From Saturnia japonica (lineage: Eukaryota > Arthropoda > Insecta > Lepidoptera > Saturniidae), in the NCBI GenBank assembly GCA_033032175.1, contig CM065324.1:2542001-2606000 (forward strand): DNA of 64,000 bases, written 5' to 3'. Position numbers and translations under genes: made by a program. Shown here piece after piece: positions 12,196 to 27,100 of this stretch; positions within the stretch are counted from its first letter, which is position 1; every line of letters begins with the position of its first letter. The notes below the pieces were generated by a model. It was not told the origin of the DNA. It saw only the letters and a list, made by a program, of their open reading frames with translations, and did not search any database.

Positions 12196-15100
12196 GTAAG
12201 TTTATTATTTAAATTCAGTTAAATTTAATGTAAGTATTATGTTATTTTTACTAGACGCCGGTAGTCGATAGTATAGTGAAAGCGTCGCTTGATTTACGCA
12301 TTGATGTATTTAATACTTTAAAGGGTTTATACTACAAGATACAAAGTTTTATCGTTGTGGATATCGATTGAAAATTTTACTGTTGTGTTAAATTATTATA
12401 TTGTATAGTATTAGTACCTACCTATACTATGCGCTATATTTTTATAGACTTTTTTTTATTGAATTGAGGTTTACCTGTGCAGGCACTGTCATGTGTGCTT
12501 ACGCAGGTCGACCGCACATCGTACGTCATGGCGTTAATGGGCACGTACAGTCGCACTGGGTTACCTTACGGTGGCACTCAAAAAGGAATATAATTTCGAT
12601 TTTGCACTGGTTATCTGTGCGGGTTTAAAAAACTGTATAGGTACACATTCTCCGGTCAACATGGCCAGGCACACCTGTACAGCTAGACCTCACCAGTAGA
12701 CTGTAGTGTGTATAGCCAACACTAGATGCACATTGTTATTCAACTATAAAAACTATTGAATTAGGTACACAACCAGAGGTAATTAAAAAAAACCTACATG
12801 CTCTTACCATGTGAATATAATTAATTAACAACAGTATCTTTCTTGTTCTATCAAATAGTCAAAGGATTAATATCCAAAATGGTTTAAAAGGAATAATTTG
12901 GTGAAATTTGAAATGTGTTATTTTGTGCTTTTTAACACAGACATTTGACTAAACTATATTTTGTCTGTGTCATGTGTTTTTATTTGGTCATAAAATAAAT
13001 AATATTTAGAATATCAAGTGACACAAATATATTCGAATCAATTTGTACATATTTTAATTTAATAGACCAACTAAACCAAGATGAAATTTTGCTAATAGTA
13101 ATTCTGTTCCTTTATCATCAGGTATACTTGTATAATCAGATTGATTGTGAAGTAATTTTTACTTTTTATAGCTTATTTATTGAGGAAGGTTATAGGCGAT
13201 GTATCATCATGCTACTACCCTTAGGAGCAGAGCAATATCCTTATGAAATGTAGGTCAAGAAGTACGCTTCGTGAGAACGAAACAAGGGATGGTTTACTAA
13301 ACAAAATTATGTTTAGCTTTTCTCTTTCACTTTCTTATGTTGTGAATACTGTTGCTGCAATTTTAGCTGAACACATAGCACATCCATATCGAGCAATTCA
13401 TGGTATAAAGTGATTATTTAAGAGCTTGTTTGAACAGTGTGGGAAAAAAGAGGTAAAGCCCGTGGTAACATGCCTTAGAACATAAGTTCTTACAAGTAAA
13501 ACTTCTACAGCTTGTTAGCAGTAGTTTTTGTGAGGGTATTATTTAAATTCTAGTTTGCAAATTTTTATCTTTACCATACTGTGCAGATGTGGAATAGTTT
13601 CCCAATCAACATATTTCCCTCTGTCTATTTTAGTGGGTCCCACAAATGAGGTATAAAAAAACTTTTATGGCCATAAATTTGTGTTGCCAACAGTCGCTGT
13701 TTTTTGTGTACTGTACAAATACTTACCATCAGGTGCTGTACAGTCATATTACCGATTAGTATATTAAAAAAAACCACACACACACAGTACACAGCTTAAT
13801 AAATTTGTGGTGTTACCAGATAGGGCAAAACTAATCAAGCATGAAAAAATAATAAACAAAGGAGATCATTTTCCTGGCCATAAAAGTTCTGCATTCCAGT
13901 TCTTTGTGCGACATCTCGTAGGGGAAGCCGTTCCCTATAAATCCGGATAAAAATTTATCTATTATTAAAATAACATTTTTCTTTCCAGGGGCCAAACATA
14001 TTACTTTCGGAATGGCTCCACCGCAACTGTATGGCAACGGATAAGCTTGTTTCTATCCATTTATTGGAAGGCACTCATTGTGGTTATCACACCCCTGGTA
14101 TTGCTCCCAATACCCATATTGAACAGTGGTGCGGTAAGTGTTATGCCTAATGTCTATGGTTTGACAAATTGATATAATTTTTAATATCATGTATTTAGCT
14201 ATTAGGTAATATTATTATATAAACACCACGGCAAGAAAACATCCCTGAACGCAATATGTGTTATAAAAATCGTAGTTTCTTTAATAAATTTTGATTGAAT
14301 AAACATGTTGTGATAACACACATACATAAAGACCACGACCTTACATTTGCTATGAATCTGACATACAGCTTTTGCTTCTTCAATATTAATCAATCTTTTC
14401 ACTCATGTTCATCCGTTTAGGCTCCTCTTGAAATCTACCTTTTTCCAGAATGTCCCCGTCACATTCATAAATCTGGCTAGTCATTCTTCTTTCATTCATC
14501 TTCTCTATATGCCCAAACCACCTAATCATTTCTTTCTCAATTCCGGTAACTATATCTTCTTTTACACCACACTTTTCTCATATCACACTAATTGTTATCT
14601 TTTTTTAGAAATAATATATTTTTGATTATTTTACATTACAGGCCTATAGATGTATGTACGTTGTACTAATAATGGCGATATACTGGGTGCTTGAACTGTT
14701 ACCTCTGCCAGTTACGTCTATGCTGCCCATCGTTCTCTTTCCAACTATGGGCATCCTAGACTCTGATAAAACCTGCGCCGCGTACATGAAGGAGACCAAC
14801 ATGATGTTCATGGGTGGTCTAATGATCGCCGCTGGGGTTCAGCATTCCAAGTTACCGAAGAGAGTTGCACTGTGGACTGTGCAAGTCGTCGGATGTTCAC
14901 ATCGAAGGTAATTATGTTTTAACGAACAATTTTCGATTTATTTAAGTTACGTCGCACTATACTATAGTCGTACAAGGTCGTGCGCGACTGTCCTATGTGG
15001 CCGACAGACGTTGGCGGGTGGAGGCACTACAGATGATAAGGAGAGTATAACTAGGAAGGGTAACGTGTGCAATTGCGTGTTGTAAGCTCTCACAGTACAC

Positions 15101-18100
15101 TAAAGTAAAGAGTATCACGTCTTCGTTCAAACTTCTTAAACAACGTACTTCGAAATCTAGGTAAACTTCGGAATACAAGTAATTTATTACTAATGACGAA
15201 ATTACCTACTTCAAATTGCTTTTAAATTATTAAACTAAGGAAAAAATATTTTTATTTCAAAAAAATTGTAAATTCCCTTCTTGCTTCTTACTAACTCATA
15301 ATCACTTTTGAAACTAGAAATAAAACCCAAATTGAAATAATTTAAATGAATTACAAAATAGAAAAAATTGCGGTAATATATTTTGGTGAAAAGATAATTA
15401 TGACAATTTAATATAGGATTACCTCAAATACGTAAGAATAACCCAAGAAATACAGTCAGAGGGCAGCCCTAGTTTATTTATATGTACTGAGCGGCTGTAT
15501 GTAATTCTTTCAAGAACATTGCCGAGGCAACATACCTACTGTTTACTTTAGTATACTGTGTAGTGTAGTGACGTAATGACGTGCTACCTCGTCCCCGCCA
15601 ACGTCTGACTCACATAGGACAGTCGTGCACGAACTTGTAGGACTGTAGAAGCGTCTACGGTGCAGTGATCAAATGTTCGTGAAAACAGTTGAATATCTAT
15701 GCCATGTTCTACAATTTACCTTCTCGGTGCTACTTAACTTAGGTGGTTATATATGCGGATCTCCTTTTTACTTCTATCTTATTCCTTAGAGCGGTGTTAA
15801 AAAAAAATCATATAAAATACGTCCATTTACACTACACCTTACAATACACTGTAGAAATTATTTGCATATAATGGTAGTTATGAAGTTGTTTTTCTTTTTG
15901 ACAAATTATTATTTATGTTTATAATGTTTCGACGTAGCCCTCCCAGAAGTCTTGCTGAACCCCAGGACTCCGAGCAGCATATTGAGTATATCATCTCTAG
16001 GGAGAGTGAAGTTTAATGCTGCTATGAACTTGTAGTACAGTTACTGGCCGTAAATAAGGGGGGAGATAATTTGCTTCAGGCTTCATAGAGTGTCGTCTCT
16101 GTCGCACGCCTGATGAAAGAAACGTCACATAATATACTGAGTGACAGAGAAGACGCTGTACGAAGCCGAAAGTAGCCGATTGACTCCCTCTTTTTTATTT
16201 TATCTTTCTGCCTATGTCACCGTTTAGCCCGATGTGCATTAATTACGACTGGTAACTGTTTGAATTTCTGAAATACAATTGAATGTTATGTACATAGTCT
16301 GTACTGGGAATTTTAGTTATTTGAAGTTTCCGTCAGAGGCGCGCTGGTATTTAGTAACAAAACGAAATGTTTAATCTAAAACTTATCAACATTCAAACTA
16401 AACCGCTACTTAGAATAGAATGATATTGAAATGTAAATGGGCTGTTATTCTATAGTAATTAATTATTTGTTTCAGATTAAATTTCGGTTTAACGTTTGTA
16501 ACAATGTTCATATCGATGTGGGTGTCTAATGCAGCCGCGACAACAATGATGGTGCCCATCGTCGAAGCCATCTTGGAAGTGATGGAACAGGTATGCTCAG
16601 CACAAATTGGAATGACTTACCTACATTTTTTAATATACAATTAATATATTTTGGCTCCACCATTAGGGACGTATTTATAGTAAGGCCTTGGGCGTGGGCG
16701 TAGTTAAGTTAAGGTAGTGGGGATACTGCCCACTCTAGAAGAATCGACAGTATTGAAGGAATATACCGTTAAACTTGGCTTCGAGTAGCCAATCAGCTGG
16801 CCGGCTATAAGGGGGGATCCTTAGAAAAATCACACTTTTTGTGAACGTCTAGAACAAAAGAGTTAAGTTACAGTTAAGCACGACCTTATTTTTAGACCCA
16901 TATTAGAATTTTATTGTTAATTACAGCCAGCCAGTAAATAATAAAATCTGTTATCTATTTAGTTATTGTAATACATAATAGAATTGAAAGTAAATATGAT
17001 ATCACATTCGTTCTACCAATCTTCATTTGATTAATTTATATATATTAATTAGTTTTTCGCTCGAAATTTTAAAGATTTTCTCGTAAATGCATGGAAATAT
17101 TGTAATTATTTTCGAAAAAAGAACACGCGAAGTATTGAATTTACGGACATGCTTAGAATGGTTAAAGAGATTAAATCAAAGAGTATTTAATAACCCCAGC
17201 ACGCCGTTTCATACAACATTGCTGGAGCGTTGTAATGTTCCAATATCAAAACTTTGTCCGTAAATGCGATACTTCGCGTGTTCTTTTTTCGAAAATAATG
17301 ACAATATTTCCATGCATGTCTGAGAAAAGCATTATATATGCCTCGGCGGAAATGGCAATTGCCTGTCTCGTATTAGTGAAGTCCTCGCCTTCGTCTTGGC
17401 CTTCAAATTCGTACTCGTCCTGCAATTGCCTATTTCACTGCCTTTGCAATAATGTACTATTATGTTTTCAGAAGGTTCCACTTGTACCACATGTGAACTG
17501 CACATATGTTTTTTTTTATTACAGCAAGGATTGGGAGATGTATTCCTGAACAGGAAGAAAATTACAGGTCAAGAAAACGGTAAGGAAATCAAACCTGCGA
17601 CACCAGCGAAGAATACAGATGAAGAGTTAGTATATTGTTATTTATAGATATTACATCATTTTAAAGTTTTTTTTTAATACAAATAATTTGGCAAACAAGC
17701 ATGCGTATACGCATAAGTATCAAAAGCACGTTGCCGACTTTGAACCCCCCTACCCCAAGGAGCTCTGGAAATCCTACTCACCGTAAAACACAACACAAGG
17801 TTATTTGGCTGCGATTAAGTACATAATATAATCCAATTTATTCTATAGCGAACCCTGAATATGAAAGTTGTGGTAGTTGAGTGTTTTAAATTGGCGGAAC
17901 TTCGATGTCGATGTCCGCAGGTTTGAGTCTCTGCATGTACAAACAAAGTTTTTCCAGTATGTACAAACGAACGGCAAAAGCAGGCAGTTAAGGGAAAGTT
18001 GATATTATACATACCGTACTGCAGCATTGCAGTGGACAACTTTTGGAAAAATGCTTTAAAGTCTTTATATGGTGAAAATAATACCTGTGAATTTTTTTTT

Positions 18101-21100
18101 CATTAAATACGCTATAAAAAATGATTTAAAAATATTTTGTAATTTAAAAAAAAGATACGCCTCAAAAACGATGCATTATGGTCCCGTGACGTCCTCATTC
18201 GTTTTATATGTCTTTTTATATGATAACAGTAACAAATTTGACAACTAACGCAAGAGTCTAACTTTCAAATTTACTGAATGGTGTCCTCACGTTTTCTAAT
18301 CGGCGTTTCAAATAACGTGATTCAGGTAAAAAATATTAATTTTCAAAATGGAAATTTTCCAGATTTGTGTTGTATAAGGCATTTTATCTATATATCTATA
18401 TTACTCAATAATTTACTTTAATTTTTAAACATACGGTCAACTTGCGGATTGTCTAGAAAGTCTTTAGGTTGTTTCTTAAAAATAGCGACACATATTTTTC
18501 CAACCACTGTTGTTATTTTTAACTCTAAGCCTTAATGCTGGAGTATTTGCGAATCAAGTCACTCAGCACCCACAACCATGCTTGGGGGACAGCTACCACC
18601 ACTCGCTGTAACTGGCTACGTGCGCTTGTGTGTTTGTGTTTTTTTAATCAGAAGGTGAAAATTTTATTAAACTCTGCCATCCAATTACTAAAAGGCCGTT
18701 AAGTGAAAAAAAAAACACTTTTTGAGTTATGGGCAAAAAGGTGGCAAATTAATTTTCTAGATATAAAAAGACTGAGTATTGTTTTATTTTCGTAGTAATA
18801 ATTTCGATGAGAATTTTAATATATCGTGGAGTAGATTAGTCGCTAGAGCAAAAATCGACTAATTCCACTTAACCTTTTTTTAGTGATTGGATTGCAGAAG
18901 TTTACTTTAAATTTTAAAACGTTTGTGAAGTTAGGTTTATAGTGTTCTATTTATTTTCTAGGAGTCTAATGCCGAGCGACATCACTGTCTGTTACTACTT
19001 GAGCATAGCGTACGCGTCCACGATTGGAGGATGCGGTACGTTAGTTGGGACTGCTACTAACTCCGCATTCAAAGGAATATTTGATTCGTAAGTACATGCT
19101 TTTGTTCGGGAGCTTATTTTATTGGAATCTTCATAAAATATTGAATTTTCAGGAAGCGAGTCACAAATTTTTACTTCAGAACTGTACGGCTTAGTTTATG
19201 CTTCTACATAACAATGTGCGTCACAGAAGACGTTACTGGCACAGAGCAATTAATGAGATGCAATGCGTCCTGCGTCTCCACTTGTAACAAATAACGTAAG
19301 GTATAATAAGGGTTGTGAAATTAAATCTTTAAAGCTGAGACACCCAAGTAAACCTCACTTGTACGTGGTGCACCCTGCTGAGCAACGAAAGAGAAAATGG
19401 CGATAGCGCAAGCGGATGGCGACCACCACCACGCTTGTGATGAAAAGTCCGTCATAGTGACTCGCTTTTGCGTGTGCATATACAATTAAATGAATGCAGG
19501 CCGGCATGACAGCGGCGACCGTCGACGGATTACGATCTCTCGGTGGTCGCCGTTGTGCTTACCATCAGGGACAGTACCGTCAATTTATCGTGCATCTATA
19601 TTAAAATAAACGTATCCAATAACCAGTTTCTACGTAAGAGGTCTAGTTTTAATCTAGCAAATTCTTTGGTCTAGTCTGGGCAAATTTTGAATACGATCAC
19701 TTCATTTAACCTATAACAGCGCCACCGGTGGATAAACTGAGATTTTAGAACTGTAGAAAAAACATCGGTAATCTATTTGTAATTTTCTAGTTGATCATGT
19801 TTTTATTTATTAAATTGATTTTAAACCTAGTATAGTACAAATTTTCTAATACAAAAGATGGGCTTAAAAAAGGATCTCTGTCTTAATTATAATTTTCTTT
19901 CAACAGTGAATTCCCCGAGTACGCGAGCTCTGTGAATTTCTTCTGGTTCATGGCGTACAGCACACCTCCGATGCTCATCATGCAGTTCCTCATTTGGTTG
20001 TCTCTGCAGGTCACTTTCATGGGAATGTTCAGGTGAATTATGTAACAATTACATACAAAATATTGAAATGAATCTCCTTTGGACGCAGTGACAGTAAAAT
20101 TCGAATCTTAAAATTTACTGCAACGTCGTATGTGCAATTTTTTTCAACTTAACGTGTCTGACGTAAAAAAAGAAGGGAAATCGGTACTTGGCTAAAAGAA
20201 AAAGAAACAACTATGTTATAAACCGAGAGAGATAGATAAGTGCGGATAAAATAACACAGCACAATATTCGTTTATATGCAACGTTTTGCAACGAAACGCT
20301 TCTGATGGAAATAGGTAATTGACCAGAGAGAGAAAAGGATAGAACTTTGCTATAAACTCAAACAGAGATATATGAGTGCGATAGAAAAAAAAAACAGCAC
20401 AATAATCTTTTTTTAATTGTAATAAATGTAGAATGTTGCAGTTATTCAAAGTGGATATGTAAATCAACGTTAAAATTCGAAATTAAAACATGTAATTTTT
20501 CTCTATACTACACAATATCCCACCACCATATGCTTTGAATTCTCACAGAATTCATGAACCATTTCATTCCTGCACCATGAACCCATCAGTATTTTGCATG
20601 TTTGATAGTTCTTTCAGTTCTTTGACAATGACTGCACAATATATCCATGCCTAACTGATTACGGCATCAGTGACATTAATCCGAATGGCATAATCAGGGT
20701 GGTAGACGGCTTAGCTGTTCTGCCCTAATATGAGCACTGTGGTGGCTAACATAGACCGTTTTAGTCTTAAATGTCCGGATGGCTGACGCATTTTGGACAC
20801 ATCAGAACACTATTGACGTAGGTATAGAAAATGGACACCGTTGCTCGGGTTTTGACACTATCACGCTTAGAATTATGGAGGGTAGATACCAGGACTACAG
20901 TCTGTGTGTGTGAAAAAGTGTCCGTCGAAAAGCGTCAAATTAGGGTGGCGCCAAGGTAACAACTGGGTAAATTTTAAAGATAGCGCCAAAAGTTTTTTTT
21001 TCATCCACTTGTAGAACTTTTACTTTTACCATTATTGTCCAATTTCTTTTTCAAGTTTTACATCAGTTATTTATATCTAGAAAATCTCGAACAAGTATCA

Positions 21101-24100
21101 TTCCCTCTTAGGGGGCGTTGAAATATTACGTAACGCAATTTTTGAGCCTCGCCCAATGTAACGCGCTGTAACATTTTTCTGTATCACTCCTCCCACTCCT
21201 TAAACATTACGTAACACCCAAGTCAGCATCAGAGCTTTTATAGGCCAAGAACAGCTGATGATGCAATTTTTTCTGTTTTGAGGACATTATAGTATGAACT
21301 CGCTTTAACAACACTGACTACAGCAATACAGTCGAGGGATTCCCCGTAAAACAAACGAAAAGGGTTGCTATCTTGGGATATTTTAGCTACCTAGCTTTTT
21401 ATTTTAAATTAAAAGATTATGTAACGCGTTGTTCGAACCCCCCTTCCGCCCTTGTAACGCATCGTAACGTTTTAAAAGACCCCATTATCCCCCAATTTTG
21501 CGTTACAGAATACTTGTACGCCCCCTTACTACGCTAACGCGATTCTGGTGAGTTTTTGATTTGTAACTTGCTGCTTAAAGCCGGACAATTTCTCAACTTA
21601 TCACCCATATAAGATGGATCTTCTTAACTTCTACCCTCGATACTTAGAATCAAGTATGACTTTCCGCTATCTCAAAATGAGACACCTTTTAATGTACAAA
21701 GCGAGTCTCTTCTGTTCTCTGCGTTGCTTGTATTTAAAACGGAAAGGGTTGGATGATCAAGGACATTGAAATATTCGTACTGACATTTTCACACCATGAA
21801 GGATGTACCTTCCCTCAGGAAGAAAACTTTCCCTAGCAGTAGCACACTTTACAGGCTGGTGTTATTATATTAAGAATGTTGTTTTTACCATTGGAGGTTT
21901 AGTTGTGGTCACAATCTCACCTGATCTGAAGTAACGATGTGGCCCAAGATGGTCACACGCTAAACCTAGTGCGAGGACTGTCTGTCAAATGCAGCTGCCA
22001 GAACACAGCTATAGGTGGTTCTCGACAGATTTTCAATTTGAGAGTGGTAGCTGCTAGCCAGGCGGGCATTAGCAAAAGCCCTACCACCATGTATGTAAGA
22101 TGATTCTAAACAATATTATACTATTTTAGACCAAACAGTGAAGCGGCTCGGAAAGTAAACCTCGCGTCCTCCAGTTCGACTACAACTATGAAGGTGATCA
22201 AGGAACAATACAGAAACCTTGGACCCACTACATTCCACGAAAAGGTGATATAAATCAATTATTAATTCCTAACAATTCGATAATACCTTGTAGGGCTTGA
22301 GGGTTTTTAGGGATATTTCTCAATAACTTGATTAAATGATTGTTTTACAGGCTTCTGGAACTTTATTTATCTTTGCCGTGTTCCTGTACATCTTCCGAAG
22401 ACCTGGATTCATGCCTGGTTGGGCTGATGTCCTCACGACCATGTTAGTATTGTATATTATAAAAAATCACATTTTACATTCTAAATGCTGTAGTCCTCTT
22501 TCTTATAATCCAAAAACATTACGTTTACAGAGGTTACAATAAACGTAATTTGCTTAAGTGACAATGGATCCAGAAGGCTCACCATATTCTATCCAAAGAA
22601 AAATACCAGAGAGTCTTAAATTTTATACTGGTTTATTATTATTATGGATATTGAATAAGAAGTTCAAATTTAGCACATATGACATTCCTGTTCGTATTTG
22701 CAATCGCATTTTTGACAATAAACAAGACAAAAAAAAATTTATCCAACGCGCGACTGGAGTTTACTACTTAAGTACGATTGTCGTGGAATAAATATAGCAT
22801 AATAATAATAGAAATTGCGCCATCTTTCAGCAAATATAATAAAGAATAAACAAAACTGTACGTATATTTAAAGTAACCAAAAGAGTAAAACAATTCATGT
22901 ATTAGTTACTAGATGGCGCATAAATCTGATATTTACTAACAAATAATCACCTTTTGATAGAAAACATAACGCTTTTTAGTTAACGCTTATATAAATTTCT
23001 CTCTTCATAATATTTCCATACCGGCGTTCTTACTTGTACGAAAATCGATTCTTAATTAAGGAATACACACCAAACACAATCTCTTTTTTAAGTACCATGT
23101 ATGAATACACATTTTACTGTTTCTTGTTTCGTTTACCGTGATGTTGTAATCCAGGCTTTGATAATAAGCGTTGTGGATGTTTACAGGAAGGTGAAGGACG
23201 GCGTGACGTCAATGTTCATTGTGATATTGATGTTTATATTACCAATGTCTACTGATTTCCTCAAGTTCTTCTCCGCTCAAGCTTCATGTGAGTAATGCAT
23301 TATGATTTCTCTATCAAATTTCCTAAATCGGATGCCTTTAAAGCATCTAATATTTCGCAAATTATTTAAACGCACAATGTATACTAATAAATAAGATAAA
23401 AGTGTCCGTCTGTAATCTCGAAATGAAGGCTTTTTCTTATGCTCATATGGTTATTTGCACGGCATTAAAGCTAAAACTACCCGTCTGTTTGTTTAATCAG
23501 ACTATTCTCCGAAACTGCTGAACTGATTTCATTGGTAGGTAGAGGGTTTTTCATAGAGTTATTTAGGTTACAAGCAGTAATTATAACATATATAAAAAAA
23601 TAAAAATAAACAACATATACAGACGTAGTGATTGTGATGCATCATATTAAGGTGAACAAAAGTCACAAGTAATAGCTAGTATAAAATAAATGTTTGAAAA
23701 TGTTATATTTGTAATCTTCTTTGTTTATTAATCGATTTGAATGATTCTTTTTTTGCTGGATAGGGAATACCATAAGTGTGGTCCCATTTTAATTTTATTG
23801 GCATTGAACTTTCAACTTCAAAGAATACACAAGGGAACTCTTCAAAAATTTTGGAAGTTGGTTGTTCTTTTTAATGTTAACAATTAGTATATTAATTTTG
23901 TCGACTGTAGCACAGTTTATATGGTGGACTTCAAGTCTTCCTTTCGAATCCGCTTCAAAATAAAAATGTAGTTCAATCTTCACGGCAGGGCAGATGGAGG
24001 CGAGGCAGAAAATTTTTCTTATGGCGACTACGACATGTGGTTACAATATTGATCAAGTTCCTATAGCAGAGTGGTGAAGTTCTAAAATGGAATGACGGCG

Positions 24101-27100
24101 AGACGCCATTTGGCTCGCCTTATATACAGTTCCTACACAGTATTTACTGCCGTACCTCCAAAAATGCCCTTATATATTTTCATATACCTTAAATTATTTA
24201 ACTTTTCAGAAACCGTTTAAACCGTTATTTTTTCTTTATAATTCTATACTGTGCAAAGTCACGCGCCACGTACTATTTGCGAGTACAACTCTGCAGGGGT
24301 CCCGTTGGCGCAGCGACTTTCCAAGGCAACTTGCCTATTCTTATGTCTAGGAAAATGAAACACACTAAACAAACATATTATTGTAACAATATTATTTCCT
24401 AACTAAACTAGATAACTTATCCTAAACGTGACCCTAAGTGTACATGACAAAAGTTAATATCTACGTCTACCTTAATTTAACAATTTATTCACTATGTATT
24501 GAGTCGCGCGCCACGTACTATTTGTGAGTACAACTCTGCATGTGGTCCCGTTTGCTTTGGTCGTGCACAGTTTATCTGTTACTGTGTTCAATATAATTAT
24601 TTATGTGTTAATTTATCTGCTAAATAAATAAATAAATTTTCTATTCTTTTCTATAAACATTATGAAGATTAACATGTTATATTTTTAATTCACAGATGAA
24701 GAACTAGCGGCGTCGAAGCCATCGCCCAGCGTAGTCACTTGGAACATATTAAAGGAGAAGATTCCTTGGGGCCTGCTCTTCTTATTGGGTCAGTGAATGT
24801 CTCTTATAAAGTTTACTGAAAAGTTTCTACCATATATAATAGGCACATACAATTTGCACACAGGATAAATTGATACATACAATATATACGTCTTAATATT
24901 ATTGTCTTAATAGTTAACTGACTTTTAACTAACTTGAAAAAAGGAGGAGATACTCAATTCCAATGTTTTTTTTAATGGATATTCATCCATAAATTCTTTC
25001 TTTAAGAACCGATTTAGATGATTCTTTTTCGTTGGAAAGGGGATACCTCAAGGGTGGCCCAATTTGAATTTCAATTACATAGGACCTTCGGCTTGGAAAA
25101 TACAGTAGGGAATTAATCAAAATCATTTATGTTGGTGTTATTTTCTGTTACAAATTGTCTTGTTATATTATTTCTTAGGTGGAGGTTTCGCCCTCGCGGA
25201 AGGCAGTAAGGCGACGGGTCTGTCGTCCATGATCGGCTCGTCGCTCGAGGGTCTGCAGGGTCTGAACCATGCGCTCGTCTTGTTGGTGGTTGTTCTAGTA
25301 ACCCAGTTTATAACGGAGTTCACATCGAATGTGGCCATCGCAAACCTCATTCTTCCCGTCTTAGCTAATATGGTGAATATATCAGCACTAACTTATACTT
25401 ACTACATGTACACATAACAAACACCGCGTTGTCTTCAACGCACCCGTGTAGTCTTTCGTTGTTCTCACTTTCCGTATTTGCCTATAGATTGCAGATTGCT
25501 TGACGTTCATGGTTACTGCTCCGCTCCTAAGTGTTGTAGCGTGAAGTTATATAGTTACCTTCCTCATTAAATAGGTTGTAAAATAAAAATAAAAGTGTTA
25601 ATTTAAACCGCCCGCGAATTCGTTCACCACATTAATCTATATTAATATAATAATCTCCACTTCTTCACGACTAGAAAACACATATCTTAACGTTAAAAAT
25701 CATAATTAAAAAAAAAAATTTAATGACTATGTATGTATTGAGTAAAACAAAAAAAAAATTATCAAAATCTTTCGAGTAGTTTTTGTGTGACGCGTGCACA
25801 ACGACAAACCTCTATAATTTTTGATATTTTGTTGACGAAGGCGTTACTTTGCGAAAATTCATCGTAAATATTTTATTCGAAATTTCTTAGCTACTTCCGC
25901 CTGCGTTATTGCTATCTCATTACTTAATATGTATTAGGTTATTATTATTATTTATTTTTTTATCCATTTGCATCATTTAAGTACATATGTTCATTTATGG
26001 TAAATTATCCGAATACACGAACCCTGAATAAGCAAATTAATAATTATTAATTAATTAATGGCAAATTATTACATTTGTTTTTCAAAGCAATATCTCTGCA
26101 TTTTTATTTACTTATCTTACTAATTATTTATTTATACATACAATTTGTTTGTGTCGTTGTCATACATTTATTTATATTGGTCATTTATCACTATATTCTT
26201 TATAATCATGTCAATCAAAGTTGTTCTTATATGGCATTAATTACCACTCCAGTATTACTTTTATCACGATAAACATTTATTTGATATCCGTCATGAGTAA
26301 GAATGTGTGTTGTAATATATCCAGGCTCGGGTGCTCCACATTGACCCGCGGTACCTGATGATCCCGGCGACGCTCGCCTGTTCTATGGCGTTCCACATGC
26401 CGGTCGGGACTCCGCCCAACGCTATCGTAGCCGGTGTCGCTCACATACCCACTTCTAAGATGGTTAGTTCTATAAAATGCTGTTAATCAAGTAAAACTCC
26501 TTTATGTGAAATTCCAAAGTCATATAGTGCAATATTTTTTAAGTAATATTCCTGACACCAAAAGGATGGTAATAGGGTACATAGAAAAAGAAAGAACTAT
26601 AGTATATAAAGAGAGAGATATATGAGCACGATAGAATATAAGACAAGACAACAGTCCCGGTAGAGGTAAATGACACGGCCTTAATTGTTTTGTGCTGGTT
26701 TATGTAAAGATTGAAACAATATTTATAGAATTTTCAATTTTGTCACATGAACTTAGTTACATTTTCTCTTTTTTCATCTTTTTTTTCTTGTTTTAAGAGG
26801 ATTTGAACTACAATGATATGAAGTATCGATCTGTGGTAGTAATATGTTAGTTCTACTTAAATGCAACTGACAGATTTTTGGTGTTAATGTTCCAAAGATT
26901 ATGATGGTATATTATAGCTGTGGTACGGAATTTTCGTATGTACGAAATAAGTACGAATTTATGCGAAAATTTTATATAAATGCGAATAAACGCGAATATA
27001 TAAATTTGTATTGTTTTTTGCCAAAAAACGATTCACATATTTTATAATTATAAAAGTTGTATCAAAAATATTTACATTTAATTAACATCGTAGATGCAGA

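Noticed and set aside
22558..22791. 77-codon + frame starting [15 protein letters not shown] in intron 9 of gene A
   Set aside because: It has no family similarity that I recognise, no splice relation to the neighbouring exons and AT-rich codon use. Probably chance or an unidentified repeat fragment.
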